Shown piece by piece: positions 19,058-28,631 of a stretch of DNA of 64,000 nucleotides. The DNA comes from Pseudomonas sp. RC10 (lineage in GTDB: Bacteria > Pseudomonadota > Gammaproteobacteria > Pseudomonadales > Pseudomonadaceae): positions 3,534,001 to 3,598,000 of the forward strand of contig NZ_CP151650.1 in the NCBI RefSeq assembly GCF_038397775.1, written 5' to 3'. The first letter of the stretch is position 1; each line of letters starts with the position of its first letter. The position numbers were made by a program, and so were the translations under genes. Below the pieces are notes generated by a model. The model had not been told where the DNA came from and did not search any database. It was given only the letters and a program-made list of their open reading frames with translations.

Positions 19058-19171
19058 GGATGCCGGTGGTTTTTTCAATGTTGTCGCGGCCGTCGCTGCG
19101 GGACACTGCGCCGATGCCTGCGGGTCCTCCGGCAGGCACGAACCTCCCATAACAACAGCAAGGAGACTGGC

Positions 19172-19891
19172 ATGTCCGACCTGCACGACAGCCGTTTCGC
19201 CACCCGCGACCGTCATTGGCAACCCAAGGCACTGACCCCGGATTACAAGACATCGATTCTGCGCTCCCCGCGTCAGGCACTGGTGAGCATTCCCCAGTCG
19301 ATGTCGGAAACCACTGGCCCCGATTTCACACGGTTGCAATTCGGGCGTCATGACGCGGACCTGCTGCTCAACTTCAACCACGGCGGCCTGCCCATCGGTG
19401 AGCGCATCATCGTTGCCGGTCGGGTGATCGATCAGTACGGCCAACCCGTGCCGCACACGCTGGTCGAAATGTGGCAAGCCAATGCCGGTGGTCGTTATCG
19501 GCACAAAAAAGACGCCTATCTGGCGCCGCTGGACCCCAATTTCGGCGGCGTGGGTCGTTGCCTCACCGACCGCGACGGCTATTACTGCTTCCGCACCGTC
19601 AAGCCCGGCCCGTACCCTTGGCGCAATGGCCCCAACGACTGGCGTCCCGCGCACATTCACGTCTCTGTCAGCGGCCCGTCGATAGCCACCCGACTGATCA
19701 CACAGCTGTATTTCGAAGGCGATCCGTTGATCCCCCTGTGCCCCATTGTCAAAGCCATCGCCAACCCGGAAGCGGTGCAAGGCCTCATCGCCAGGCTCGA
19801 CATGAGCCTGGCCAATCCGATGGATTGCCTGGCGTACCGCTTCGACATCGTGCTGCGCGGCCAGCGCAAGACCCACTTCGAAAACGTCTGA
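19172..19891 (+). CDS. pcaH: Protocatechuate 3,4-dioxygenase beta subunit
   Basis: The 239-residue subunit holds all four ferric-iron ligands expected in PcaH: Y109 (GGRYRH), Y148 (GPYPW), and H161 and H163 (PAHIHVS). It forms the catalytic half of the enzyme that cleaves protocatechuate to 3-carboxy-cis,cis-muconate. The alpha subunit gene starts 10 bp downstream. The length agrees with known PcaH proteins. Confidence 0.97.
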   Translation: MSDLHDSRFATRDRHWQPKALTPDYKTSILRSPRQALVSIPQSMSETTGPDFTRLQFGRHDADLLLNFNHGGLPIGERIIVAGRVIDQYGQPVPHTLVEMWQANAGGRYRHKKDAYLAPLDPNFGGVGRCLTDRDGYYCFRTVKPGPYPWRNGPNDWRPAHIHVSVSGPSIATRLITQLYFEGDPLIPLCPIVKAIANPEAVQGLIARLDMSLANPMDCLAYRFDIVLRGQRKTHFENV

Positions 19892-19901
19892 GGAGGCTGA
19901 C

Positions 19902-20504
19902 ATGCCCGTTCATATTCTGCCGGAAACCCCTTCACAGACCGCTGGCCCCTACGTTCACATCGGCCTGGCGCAGGCCGCCGCGGGCAACCCGCCCCGGGAG
20001 CAGGAAATCTGGAATGAGATGGCCAGGCCGGACGCCCCCGGCGAGCACATCCTGCTGCTGGGCCACGTCTACGACGGCAACGGTCACCTGATTCGCGATT
20101 CGTTTCTGGAGCTGTGGCAAGCCAACGCCGACGGCGTGTACGAGACGGATTTCGACCTGAACAAGCCCTTCAACAGCTTTGGCCGCACGGCGACCAGCGA
20201 CGAAGGCGAGTGGTTGGCCATGACGGTTAAACCGGGCGTCGTACGCAACGCAGCCGGGCTGCCCATGGCACCCCATGTGAACCTGTCGCTGTTCGCTCGC
20301 GGCATCAACATTCACCTGCACACGCGGCTGTATTTCGATGACGAAGCTGCCAGCAACACGCTGGACCCGGTGCTCAACCTGATTGAGCAACCGGCCCGTC
20401 GTCAGACATTGGTTGCGAAACGCTGCACCGTGGACGGCAAAGTCGCCTATCGTTTCGACATCCGTGTGCAGGGCGAAGATGAGACCGTGTTCTTCGATTT
20501 CTGA
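19902..20504 (+). CDS. pcaG: Protocatechuate 3,4-dioxygenase alpha subunit
   Basis: The 200-residue subunit shows the PcaG start LPETPSQTAGPYVHIGLA and the shared dioxygenase core (FLELWQANADGVYE and MAPHVNLSLFARGINIHLHT), but lacks the full iron-ligand set, as expected for the alpha chain. It pairs with PcaH to form the active site at the subunit interface. Confidence 0.97.
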   Translation: MPVHILPETPSQTAGPYVHIGLAQAAAGNPPREQEIWNEMARPDAPGEHILLLGHVYDGNGHLIRDSFLELWQANADGVYETDFDLNKPFNSFGRTATSDEGEWLAMTVKPGVVRNAAGLPMAPHVNLSLFARGINIHLHTRLYFDDEAASNTLDPVLNLIEQPARRQTLVAKRCTVDGKVAYRFDIRVQGEDETVFFDF

Positions 20505-20551
20505 CCGCGTGACCGCATTAACTGTATGGACGAGCCGTCAGGAGCAGTACG

Positions 20552-21916
20552 TTGAACAGATCCGGCAATCAGCTTTTCGACCGTTATTTCACTCAACACA
20601 CCATGCGCGAGGTCTTTTCCGATCAGGGCCGCGTGCAAGGCATGCTCGATTTCGAAGCCGCGCTGGCCAACGCCGAGGCCACGGTCGGCGCGATCCCGAC
20701 CGACGTCGTGGCCGATATCGTCGCAGCGTGCGATGCATCGCTGTACGACTTCGATGCGCTGGCCGTGGCCATCGGCGACGCGGGCAACTCCGCCATTCCG
20801 TTGGTCAAGGCGCTGGGCAAGCAGGTCGCCACGCGCAACCCCACCGCCGAGCGTTACGTGCACATGGGCGCCACCAGTCAAGACGCGATGGACAGTGGGC
20901 TGGTGCTGCAACTGCGCAGCGCGATCGGTCTGTTGGAGCAGGCGTTGGGCAACCTCGCGGAAGCGTTGGCGCAACAGGCCCAGCGGCATGCCAACGTCCC
21001 GATGGCGGGGCGCACCTGGCTGCAACAGGCGACTCCGGTCACCCTTGGCGCGAAAATCGCCGGATGGCTGGGGGCGGTGACCCGCCATCGTCAGCGTCTC
21101 AAAGAGCTGAAATCGCGGGTGCTGTGCGTGCAATTCGGGGGCGCGTCGGGGAGCCTGGCGGCGCTGGGCGACATGGCCTTTCCCATCGCCGAAGCCTTGG
21201 CCAAGGAATTGAAACTGAACCTGCCCGATCAGCCGTGGCACACCCAGCGCGATCGGTTGGTGGAGTTCGCCAGCCTGTTGGGGCTCATTGCGGGCAGCCT
21301 GGGCAAGATCGGCCGGGACGTGAGCCTTCTGATGCAGACCGAAACCGGTGAGGTGTTCGAGCCGGCAGCGGCGGGCAAGGGCGGTTCATCCACCATGCCC
21401 CACAAACGCAACCCGGTGGGGGCAGCGGTGATGATCGCCGCCGCCACCCGTGCGCCGGGGTTGGTGGCCACGTTGCTCAGCGCCATGCCACAGGAGCATG
21501 AGCGTAGCCTGGGTTTGTGGCACGCCGAATGGGAAACACTGCCGGAGCTTTGCTGCCTCGTGTCCGGGTCGTTGCAACAGGCGCTGGCGGTCATTCCCGG
21601 TCTTGAGGTGGATGCCGAGCGGATGGCCCACAACCTGGCGCTGACCCAAGGGCTGGTGTTGGCGGAGGCGGTGAGCATTGCGCTGGCCGGACGCGTGGGG
21701 CGAGACAGGGCCCATCAACTGATCGAGCAATGCTGTCGCCGGGCGGTGGACCAGGGTCAACCGTTGCGCGTCATAATGGGCGCCGATCCGGCGGTCAGCG
21801 AACAGCTGTCGCCGCAGGCGCTGGATAATCTGCTCGACCCCACCCGTTACCTGGGGCAGTCGAGGCGCTGGGTCAAGCGCGCGGTGGCCGATCACCAGGC
21901 TTTCAATCTTCGTTGA
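20552..21916 (+). CDS. pcaB: 3-carboxy-cis,cis-muconate cycloisomerase
   Basis: The 454-residue protein is a fumarase/aspartase superfamily member with the signature GGSSTMPHKRNPV near residue 275 and the YVHMGATSQDAMDSG block near residue 105. It lactonises 3-carboxymuconate to 4-carboxymuconolactone. Translation starts at a TTG with CAGGAGCAG a few bases upstream. It is third in the pcaHGBC operon. Confidence 0.95.
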   Translation: MNRSGNQLFDRYFTQHTMREVFSDQGRVQGMLDFEAALANAEATVGAIPTDVVADIVAACDASLYDFDALAVAIGDAGNSAIPLVKALGKQVATRNPTAERYVHMGATSQDAMDSGLVLQLRSAIGLLEQALGNLAEALAQQAQRHANVPMAGRTWLQQATPVTLGAKIAGWLGAVTRHRQRLKELKSRVLCVQFGGASGSLAALGDMAFPIAEALAKELKLNLPDQPWHTQRDRLVEFASLLGLIAGSLGKIGRDVSLLMQTETGEVFEPAAAGKGGSSTMPHKRNPVGAAVMIAAATRAPGLVATLLSAMPQEHERSLGLWHAEWETLPELCCLVSGSLQQALAVIPGLEVDAERMAHNLALTQGLVLAEAVSIALAGRVGRDRAHQLIEQCCRRAVDQGQPLRVIMGADPAVSEQLSPQALDNLLDPTRYLGQSRRWVKRAVADHQAFNLR

Positions 21917-21932
21917 ATCGACAGGATCGCAA

Positions 21933-22328
21933 ATGGACGAGAAACACCGTTATGAAGCCGGCATGAGCGTACGCCGTGAAGTCTTGGGCGACGCCCACGT
22001 CGACCGCAGTCTGGAGAAACTCACGCCGTTCAACGGCGAGTTTCAGGAAATGATCACCCGCCATGCCTGGGGCGACATCTGGACCCGCCCCGGTTTGCCA
22101 CGCCATACCCGCAGCCTGATCACCATCGCCATGCTGATCGGCATGAACCGCGAGGGCGAACTGCGCCTGCATCTGCGTGCCGCAAAAAACAACGGCGTGA
22201 CCCGCGACGAGATCAAGGAAGTGTTGATGCAAAGCGCGATCTATTGCGGCATACCGGCAGCCAACGCGAGTTTTCATCTGGCAGAAGCCGTGTGGGACGA
22301 ACTGGGGGTTGAGTCGTTGCAGGAGTGA
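21933..22328 (+). CDS. pcaC: 4-carboxymuconolactone decarboxylase
   Basis: This 131-residue protein is a carboxymuconolactone decarboxylase-fold enzyme with TRHAWGDIWTRPGLPRHTRS and the helical ELRLHLRAAKNNG region. It produces 3-oxoadipate enol-lactone. The operon stops here without pcaD (enol-lactone hydrolase) or the pcaIJF genes, which must be encoded elsewhere. The 219 bp after it hold no gene I can support. Confidence 0.96.
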   Translation: MDEKHRYEAGMSVRREVLGDAHVDRSLEKLTPFNGEFQEMITRHAWGDIWTRPGLPRHTRSLITIAMLIGMNREGELRLHLRAAKNNGVTRDEIKEVLMQSAIYCGIPAANASFHLAEAVWDELGVESLQE

Positions 22329-22547
22329 GCGTTGCGAGCGATGCGAACGGGGTGAATGAGTGCGTTCACTTGCGCCCCCTGTACTGCTTACAGCGTCCGA
22401 CGTACGACGCCGGGCGCGACAAAAACGACGTCATCCTTGAGGTTTCTTTGGTTATCTGACGACAGCTTCTATATTCTCTGCGTCTAGCTCCAGACTCGCA
22501 GCGATGGTCGGTCGACTACGCGCTTCCGCAAGGCCAAAGGAACCCTG

Positions 22548-23435
22548 ATGAGCACCACCCGTACGCCGCTCTCCGGCGTCAACCAGCCACTCAAGGGCAT
22601 CGCACTGATTGTCCTGGCGACCTTCCTGTTTTCCAGTCACGACACCCTGTCCAAATACCTCTCCGGCATTTACCCGATCATGATGGTGGTCTGGGTGCGT
22701 TATGTCGTGCACACCGCATTGATGGCCTGCATTTTCATGCCGTCCGCAGGGCTGCGCGTATTACGGACCAAGCGGCCGGGGCTTCAAGCGCTGCGGGCGG
22801 CATGCCTGTTGGGCACGAGTCTGTTATTCACCAGCGGGCTGATGTTCATCCCGATTGCCGAAGCCACGGCCGTGAACTTCCTGGCGCCCCTGCTGGTGAC
22901 GGCCTTGTCGGTGCCGCTGCTCAAGGAGCAGGTGTCGCGAGGCCAGTGGATAGCCGTGCTGGTGGGGTTTGGCGGGGTGATGGTGATCGTGCATCCGGGC
23001 GGCGAACTGTTCACCCCCGCCGTACTGCTGCCGCTGGGCTCCGCGCTGTGTTTTGCGTGTTATCAATTGCTCACTCGGCTGGTTGCCGCCCATGACAGCC
23101 CGACCACGAGCAATTTCTTTGCGGGGCTGTTTAATAGCCTGCTGATGAGCGCCATCGTGCCGTTTTTCTGGCAATCGCCGCAGTGGATACACATTCCATT
23201 CATGCTGGCGCTGGGCACTTGCGGGATGGTCGCGCATTTGCTGCTGACCCAGGCTTTCCGCTTCGCGGCACCCGCGTTGCTGGCGCCGTTCGGCTACTGC
23301 CAGATCGTGTTCGCGGGGCTGTGGGGGTATCTGGTGTTCAACCACGCGCCGTCACTGACGGCGCAAGCGGGGATTGCGATTATCTGCTTGAGCGGCCTGG
23401 CGGCCGCCTGGCAGCAGCGCAGGACAGGCGGGTAG
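22548..23435 (+). CDS. DMT (EamA) family transporter
   Basis: The 295-residue membrane protein has about ten transmembrane segments arranged as two EamA repeats, with a conserved PLLKEQVSRGQWIAVLVGFG joint between strands of the first repeat. Members export or import small metabolites, and the substrate is unknown here. An AAGGAA stretch precedes the ATG. Confidence 0.9.
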   Translation: MSTTRTPLSGVNQPLKGIALIVLATFLFSSHDTLSKYLSGIYPIMMVVWVRYVVHTALMACIFMPSAGLRVLRTKRPGLQALRAACLLGTSLLFTSGLMFIPIAEATAVNFLAPLLVTALSVPLLKEQVSRGQWIAVLVGFGGVMVIVHPGGELFTPAVLLPLGSALCFACYQLLTRLVAAHDSPTTSNFFAGLFNSLLMSAIVPFFWQSPQWIHIPFMLALGTCGMVAHLLLTQAFRFAAPALLAPFGYCQIVFAGLWGYLVFNHAPSLTAQAGIAIICLSGLAAAWQQRRTGG

Positions 23436-23450
23436 GGCGTTGACCACGGC

Positions 23451-23498
23451 GCGATGCGGGAGGGCAATCCAGAGTGCCGCTTGACCGACCCGCATCGC
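23451..23498. terminator. Inverted repeat between convergent genes, possible terminator
   Basis: GCGATGCGGG at 23451-23460 pairs with CCCGCATCGC at 23489-23498 across a 28-base loop. No T-run follows. It lies between the DMT transporter and the minus-strand MFS remnant, so a shared terminator or a repeat remnant are both possible. Confidence 0.4.
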
Positions 23499-23504
23499 TA
23501 ACCA

Positions 23505-23723
23505 TCAGGCAGCGCTTGCTTTCACGTCACGCGGCGCCATGAAGAACATCCACACCAGCGCCAGAAAGTACATCGCCGGAATCAACGTAAACACCACGTT
23601 GTAATTGTTATGGGTCGCCGTCAGCACGGCCCCGACAATCTGGGTCATGAACATCCCGCCAATCGACGCGCACATCCCGCCAAACCCGAACACCGTGCTC
23701 ACCCTGTGCGGCGGTGTGTAATC
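23505..23723 (-). pseudogene. C-terminal remnant of an MFS (ACS-type) transporter
   Basis: The minus-strand frame from about 23723 to its stop at 23505 encodes DYTPPHRVSTVFGFGG and two membrane helices ending APRDVKASAA, which is the last part of an MFS anion:cation symporter. Upstream of the aspartate the reading turns into unrelated residues and reaches a stop near 23768. The N-terminal three hundred or so residues that such a transporter needs are gone. The intact gene probably carried quinate or shikimate, given the neighbouring quiC remains. Confidence 0.8.
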
Positions 23724-23814
23724 CAGCTGACAGCAGGGGCGAAGAATAATCGGTCTGACACCGAAGCATCAGCCAGGCGCTGTCTCTTGGGTGCGTTCAT
23801 TCAGGAGTCAGTTT

Positions 23815-25473
23815 ATGCAGCGTTCGATTGCCACCGTTTCCCTGAGCGGGACCCTCCCCGAAAAGCTGGAAGCCATTGCCGCCGCCGGGTTCGACGGCGT
23901 GGAAATTTTTGAAAATGGCGCTATTGGCCGAACGAGCCGGTGCGCGGCAGTTGCGCGTGGGCTACGAAGGGCTTGCCTGGGGTCGGCATGTCAACACGTG
24001 GCAGCAGGTGTGGAACCTGGTGCGTCAGGTCAATCACCCGGCTCTGGGGGTGTTGCTGGACAGCTTTCACACGCTGTCGTTGAAGGGCGATCCAGGCGCC
24101 ATTGCCGATATTCCCGGTGACAAGATTTTCTTCGTGCAGATGGCCGACGCGCCTTTGCTGGCCATGGACGTACTGGAGTGGAGTCGGCATTTTCGCTGCT
24201 TTCCTGGCCAGGGTGAATTCGATCTGCCGGGTTTTCTCGCCCCGATCCTGCGCAGCGGTTACACCGGGCCGTTGTCGCTGGAAATCTTCAACGATGGTTT
24301 TCGTGCTGCGCCCCCTCGGGCCAATGCGGCGGACGGCTTGCGTTCGTTGCTGTACCTGGAAGAAAAAACCCGCGAACGGCTGGCCGAGGAGGCGCAGCCT
24401 GTTTCGCCCGGGTTGTTGTTCAACCCGCCGAAAGCCAGCGCGTACGACGGCGTTGAATTTCTTGAATTTGCTGTCGATGAGGCTCACGGCGCCCGTTTGG
24501 GCAGCTGGTTGCAGGGCCTCGGTTTCGCTCAATTGGGTCAGCACCGCTCGAAGGCTGTCCGCCTGTTGGGGCAGGGCGATATCAAGATCGTGCTCAATGC
24601 CGAGCCTTATTCCTTCGCCCACAGTTTTTTCGAGTCCCACGGCCCATCGCTGTGCGCCACGGCGTTGCGCGTTGAAAATGGCAGCGTGGCGCTGGAGCGC
24701 GCCCGTCAGTTCAAGGGGCAGCCGTACCGAGGGCTGGTCGGGCCGAACGAGCGAGAGATTCCCGCCGTGCGCGCGCCCGACGGCAGCCTGATTTATCTGG
24801 TAGAGCCAGCCCGGCCCGGCCAGTCGATCTACGACAGCGATTTCAACATTCACACGGACACCCCCGCTGCCGGTGGTCTGCACCGCATCGACCACATGGC
24901 CATGGCGCTCCCGGCGGATAGCCTCGACACGTGGGTGCTGTTCTACAAGAGCCTGCTGGATTTCGAGGCCGACGACGAAGTGGTGCTCCCGGACCCCTAC
25001 GGTCTGGTAAAAAGCCGTGCGTTGCGCAGCCGTTGCAGCACCGTGCGCCTGCCGCTGAACATCTCCGAAAACCGTAACACGGCGATTTCACATGCCCTGT
25101 CGAGTTACCGCGGCTCCGGTGTGCATCACGTCGCTTTCGCCTGCGAGGACATTTTTACCCAGGTGGCGCGGGCGAAAGAGGCTGGGGTGCAATTGCTGGA
25201 CATCCCCCTTAATTATTACGACGACCTGGCGGCCCGCTTCGATTTCGACGACGAATTTCTGAGTGAGTTGGCCTATTACAACGTGCTGTATGACCGCGAT
25301 GCCAAGGGGGGGAGCTGTTTCATGTGTACACCGAGGCGTTCGACGAGCGATTTTTCTTCGAGATTCTGCAACGCAAAAATGGCTACGTCGGTTATGGCGC
25401 AGCCAACGTGGCGGTGCGTCTGGCAGCCATGGCCGCTTCACGGAAAGGCACGCCACGGCAAGCGAGGTTGTGA
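23815..25473 (+). pseudogene. quiC: 3-dehydroshikimate dehydratase quiC, broken by internal deletion and a frameshift
   Basis: The start MQRSIATVSLSGTLPEKLEA with CAGGAG upstream is intact, but after GVEIFEN (about 23916) the homologous reading jumps to the next frame at LLAERAGARQLRVGYE. From memory of intact QuiC about 80 residues of the sugar-isomerase-like barrel are missing. The second part reads cleanly through the barrel end and the C-terminal glyoxalase/HPPD-like domain to YDRDAKGG. There a run of seven G at 25306-25312 lacks one base: shifting frame restores ELFHVYTEAFDERFFFEIL and a stop at 25471-25473. QuiC makes protocatechuate from 3-dehydroshikimate; this copy should be inactive. 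Confidence 0.88.
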
Positions 25474-25562
25474 CAGACCACGCGCATGCTGGCATATGCC
25501 GCTTCCGTAACGCGGCGCTGCGGCTCATAATCGGCGGATTCCACCGTGGTCGTGAGCCAAGC

Positions 25563-26234
25563 ATGAAAACTGTCGACGACACTCTTGTCGAAGCGTCCGT
25601 AGAGTCGCCACGCAAGGGCCGCAAGAACAATCCGGAAAAAACCCGCGACGGCATCCTCCAGGCCGCCGTCGCTGAATTCGTCGCCCAAGGCCTTTCAGGT
25701 GCGCGGGTCGACGCCATTGCCGAACGTACGCAAACCTCGAAACGGATGATTTATTACTACTTCAACAGCAAGGAGCAGCTGTACAGCGAAGTGTTGGAGA
25801 AGCTGTATGGCGACATCCGCCACACCGAAAGCAGCCTGAAACTCGACGTTCTGCCGCCCATGGAGGCGATTCAGCGTCTGGTCGAATTCACCTTCGATCA
25901 CCACGACCGCAACGTCGATTTCGTGCGCATCGTCTGCATCGAGAACATCCACAATGGCGAAAACGTCAAACAGTCTCCGACCATTCGGGCGCTGAGCCAG
26001 CATGTGCTGCAAGCGCTGGACGAGACGTTGCGGCGTGGAGAAAAAGAAGGCGTGTTTCGCGAAGGTGTACAGGCGGTCGATCTACACATGCTGCTGAGTT
26101 CGTTCTGTTTCTACCGCGTGTCGAACCGCCATACTTTTTCGGAGATTTTCCAGATCGAGCTGGAAGACCCGCACATCAAGGCCCGGCACAGGGCAATGGT
26201 GAGCGATTCGGTGATGCGGTATCTGAAACCATGA
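25563..26234 (+). CDS. TetR/AcrR family regulator
   Basis: The 223-residue protein has an N-terminal helix-turn-helix in VDAIAERTQTSKRMIYYYFN and a C-terminal ligand domain with DHHDRNVDFVRIVCIEN. It follows quiC by about 90 bp in the same direction. It may have regulated the quinate/shikimate genes and outlived them, or control the MFS gene at 26326. The ATG at 25563 is chosen since the upstream extension overlaps the quiC reading in another frame. Confidence 0.9.
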   Translation: MKTVDDTLVEASVESPRKGRKNNPEKTRDGILQAAVAEFVAQGLSGARVDAIAERTQTSKRMIYYYFNSKEQLYSEVLEKLYGDIRHTESSLKLDVLPPMEAIQRLVEFTFDHHDRNVDFVRIVCIENIHNGENVKQSPTIRALSQHVLQALDETLRRGEKEGVFREGVQAVDLHMLLSSFCFYRVSNRHTFSEIFQIELEDPHIKARHRAMVSDSVMRYLKP

Positions 26235-26325
26235 CGCCGATTGCCGCCACTGAGGCGAATTCGCTCTGCGCGTGACGCCCTGAAACCGCTACGCTAGAGC
26301 ACTGCCCATTCAAGGACCGGTGCCG

Positions 26326-27720
26326 ATGTCGCAACGCCAATCCACCCTGATCGCGCTGTTGGTGGCGGTCACGTTTTTCATGGAAAACCTCGACGCGACA
26401 GTGATCGCCACGGCCTTGCCGCAAATGGCGAAAACCTTTGGTGTGGCGGCGGTCGACCTTAACATCGGTATGAGCGCCTACATGCTGGCCATCGCGGCCT
26501 TCATTCCCATCAGCGGCTGGCTGGCGGATCGGCTGGGCTCGCGGCTGGTGTTCGGCGGCGCCATCGTGCTGTTCACCCTGTCTTCGTTGCTGTGCGGGTT
26601 GAGCACAGGGCTGGAGGCGTTTGTCGCGGCACGGGTGCTGCAGGGCATCAGCGGCGCGATGATGGTCCCGGTCGGGCGCCTGGCCGTCATGCGTGCCACG
26701 GAGAAAAAGGACCTGGTCCGCGCCATTTCGCTGATCACCTGGCCAGGCCTCGTAGCGCCCATTCTCGGCCCGCCTTTGGGCGGCTTCATTGTCACTCACG
26801 CCTCATGGCCGTGGATTTTCTACCTCAATCTGCCACTGGGCGCGCTGGCCTTGATCGCCACCTGGGTCTTGATCCCTCGACGCAATGACGTCAGCCAGCG
26901 GGCGTTCGACTTTCCCGGTTTCGTGCTGGTGGGGGTGGCGTGCATGGCGTTGCTGTACGGCATGGAGATGCTTGGGCAGGCTCGTGGCAGCCATGGGCCC
27001 GGGCTGCTGGTGACGGCCGTCGGTCTGGTCAGCGCCGTGCTGGCCTGGGCACACATGCGCAAGCGGGCCGAACCGCTGTTGAACGTCAATGTGGTCGGCA
27101 TCCGCACGTTCAGCGTCAGCCTTTTCGGCGGCTCGCTGTTTCGTATCGCCATCAGCACCTTGCCGTTCCTGCTGCCGTTGATGTTTCAACTGGGCTTTGG
27201 CCTGTCGGCGTTCGATTCGGGGCTGTTGGTGCTGGGCGTGTTCGCGGGGAACCTGGCGATGAAGCCCTTCACCAGCCCGATCATGCAGCGCTGGGGCTTT
27301 CGCGCCGTGCTGATGGGCAACGGGGTGATCGGTGTGCTGGCCATCGCGGCCTGTGCGTTGCTCGACGAGCGCATGAGCTGGGGCTTGATCCTGTTCATCC
27401 TGTTTGTGGGCGGCCTGTCGCGGTCGATGCAGTTCACGGCCTTCAACACCCTGGGGTTCGCCGACGTGCCGAAGCCGCAGATGAGCGACGCGTCGACGAT
27501 GTTCAGCATGTTTTTCCAGCTGAGCATGGGCATGGGGGTGGCCATCGGCGCGTTGCTGCTGCGCGGCTCGATGTATCTGCACGGCAACGACGGCCAGGCG
27601 CAGACGGCGGACTTTCAGTTGACGTTCGTCGGGGTGGCGCTGATCGCATTGCTGGCGTTACTGGATAACCGGCGGCTGTCCTCCGAATCCGGTGAGGCGG
27701 TGCTGCAGCGCAAGGCGTGA
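26326..27720 (+). CDS. MFS transporter, DHA2 (EmrB/QacA-like) drug efflux type
   Basis: The 464-residue membrane protein has about fourteen hydrophobic segments and the DHA2 motifs FMENLDATVIATALPQMA near the start and GWLADRLGSRLVF in loop 2-3. Members expel drugs or metabolites using the proton gradient. No adaptor (EmrA) gene is adjacent. The ATG at 26326 has AAGGAC eight bases upstream; a GTG at 26320 is possible. Confidence 0.92.
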   Translation: MSQRQSTLIALLVAVTFFMENLDATVIATALPQMAKTFGVAAVDLNIGMSAYMLAIAAFIPISGWLADRLGSRLVFGGAIVLFTLSSLLCGLSTGLEAFVAARVLQGISGAMMVPVGRLAVMRATEKKDLVRAISLITWPGLVAPILGPPLGGFIVTHASWPWIFYLNLPLGALALIATWVLIPRRNDVSQRAFDFPGFVLVGVACMALLYGMEMLGQARGSHGPGLLVTAVGLVSAVLAWAHMRKRAEPLLNVNVVGIRTFSVSLFGGSLFRIAISTLPFLLPLMFQLGFGLSAFDSGLLVLGVFAGNLAMKPFTSPIMQRWGFRAVLMGNGVIGVLAIAACALLDERMSWGLILFILFVGGLSRSMQFTAFNTLGFADVPKPQMSDASTMFSMFFQLSMGMGVAIGALLLRGSMYLHGNDGQAQTADFQLTFVGVALIALLALLDNRRLSSESGEAVLQRKA

Positions 27721-27848
27721 GCGACGGCGTGACGTCACGCACTGTCCAAAACCGTCATCGCGGCTGCGCGCTTTGACTATTGCCCATTGCCGGGACAGAG
27801 CGGAGTATTTCGTCACTCGAACAATAAGAAGTGAAGGACGGCACAATC

Positions 27849-28616
27849 ATGCAGATCGAAGGCAAGGTATTTCTGGTCAGCGGCGGCGCATCGGGTCTGG
27901 GCGCGGCGACCGCGCAGATGCTGATCGAGGCGGGCGCTAAGGTCATGCTGGTGGACGTCAATGGCAAGGCGCTGGACACCCAACTGCACGTGCTCGGCGT
28001 CAATGCCCGGGCCAGTGTCACCGACATCACGAATGAGGCCGCTGCGCAGGCGGCGGTGGACAAGGCGCTGGCTGAGTTCGGCCAGATCAATGGCCTGATC
28101 AATTGTGCGGGCATCGTCGGCGCTGAAAAAATCCTCGGCAAGGACGGCCCCCATGGCCTGGACAGTTTCAGCCGGGTGATAAACGTCAACCTCATCGGCA
28201 GCTTCAACCTCCTGCGTCTGACCGCTGCCGCCATCGCCGAGGGCGTGGCGGACGAGGGTGGCGAGCGCGGCGTGATCGTCAACACCGCATCCGTGGCCGC
28301 GTTCGACGGCCAGATCGGTCAGGCCGCCTACGCGGCGTCCAAAGGGGCCATCGCCAGCCTGACCTTACCCGCCGCCCGTGAACTCGCGCGGTTCGGCATC
28401 CGGGTCATGACCATCGCCCCCGGCATTTTCGAAACCCCGATGATGGCCGGCATGACCCCGCAGGTGCGCGAGAGCCTGTCCGCAGGCGTCCCGTTCCCGC
28501 CACGGCTCGGCAAGCCCGACGAATACGCCGCCCTGGTGTGCCACATCATCGAAAACAGCATGCTCAACGGTGAGGTGATCCGTCTCGACGGTGCCTTGCG
28601 CATGGCTGCTCGCTAA
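27849..28616 (+). CDS. SDR-family 3-hydroxyacyl-CoA dehydrogenase (HSD10-like)
   Basis: The 255-residue short-chain dehydrogenase has the NAD-binding [19 protein letters not shown]148 and the Y161-x3-K165 catalytic pair. The pattern, including [13 protein letters not shown] near the end, fits type-II (HSD17B10-like) 3-hydroxyacyl-CoA dehydrogenases. A thiolase gene follows 15 bp later and an enoyl-CoA hydratase after that, giving three of the four beta-oxidation steps. The start at 27849 follows GAAGGACGG. Confidence 0.88.
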   Translation: MQIEGKVFLVSGGASGLGAATAQMLIEAGAKVMLVDVNGKALDTQLHVLGVNARASVTDITNEAAAQAAVDKALAEFGQINGLINCAGIVGAEKILGKDGPHGLDSFSRVINVNLIGSFNLLRLTAAAIAEGVADEGGERGVIVNTASVAAFDGQIGQAAYAASKGAIASLTLPAARELARFGIRVMTIAPGIFETPMMAGMTPQVRESLSAGVPFPPRLGKPDEYAALVCHIIENSMLNGEVIRLDGALRMAAR

Positions 28617-28631
28617 TCGAGGACATTCAAC

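Noticed and set aside
27721..27848. A small gene between the DHA2 pump and the SDR gene
   Set aside because: Frames there are short, without ribosome binding sites or protein-like composition.
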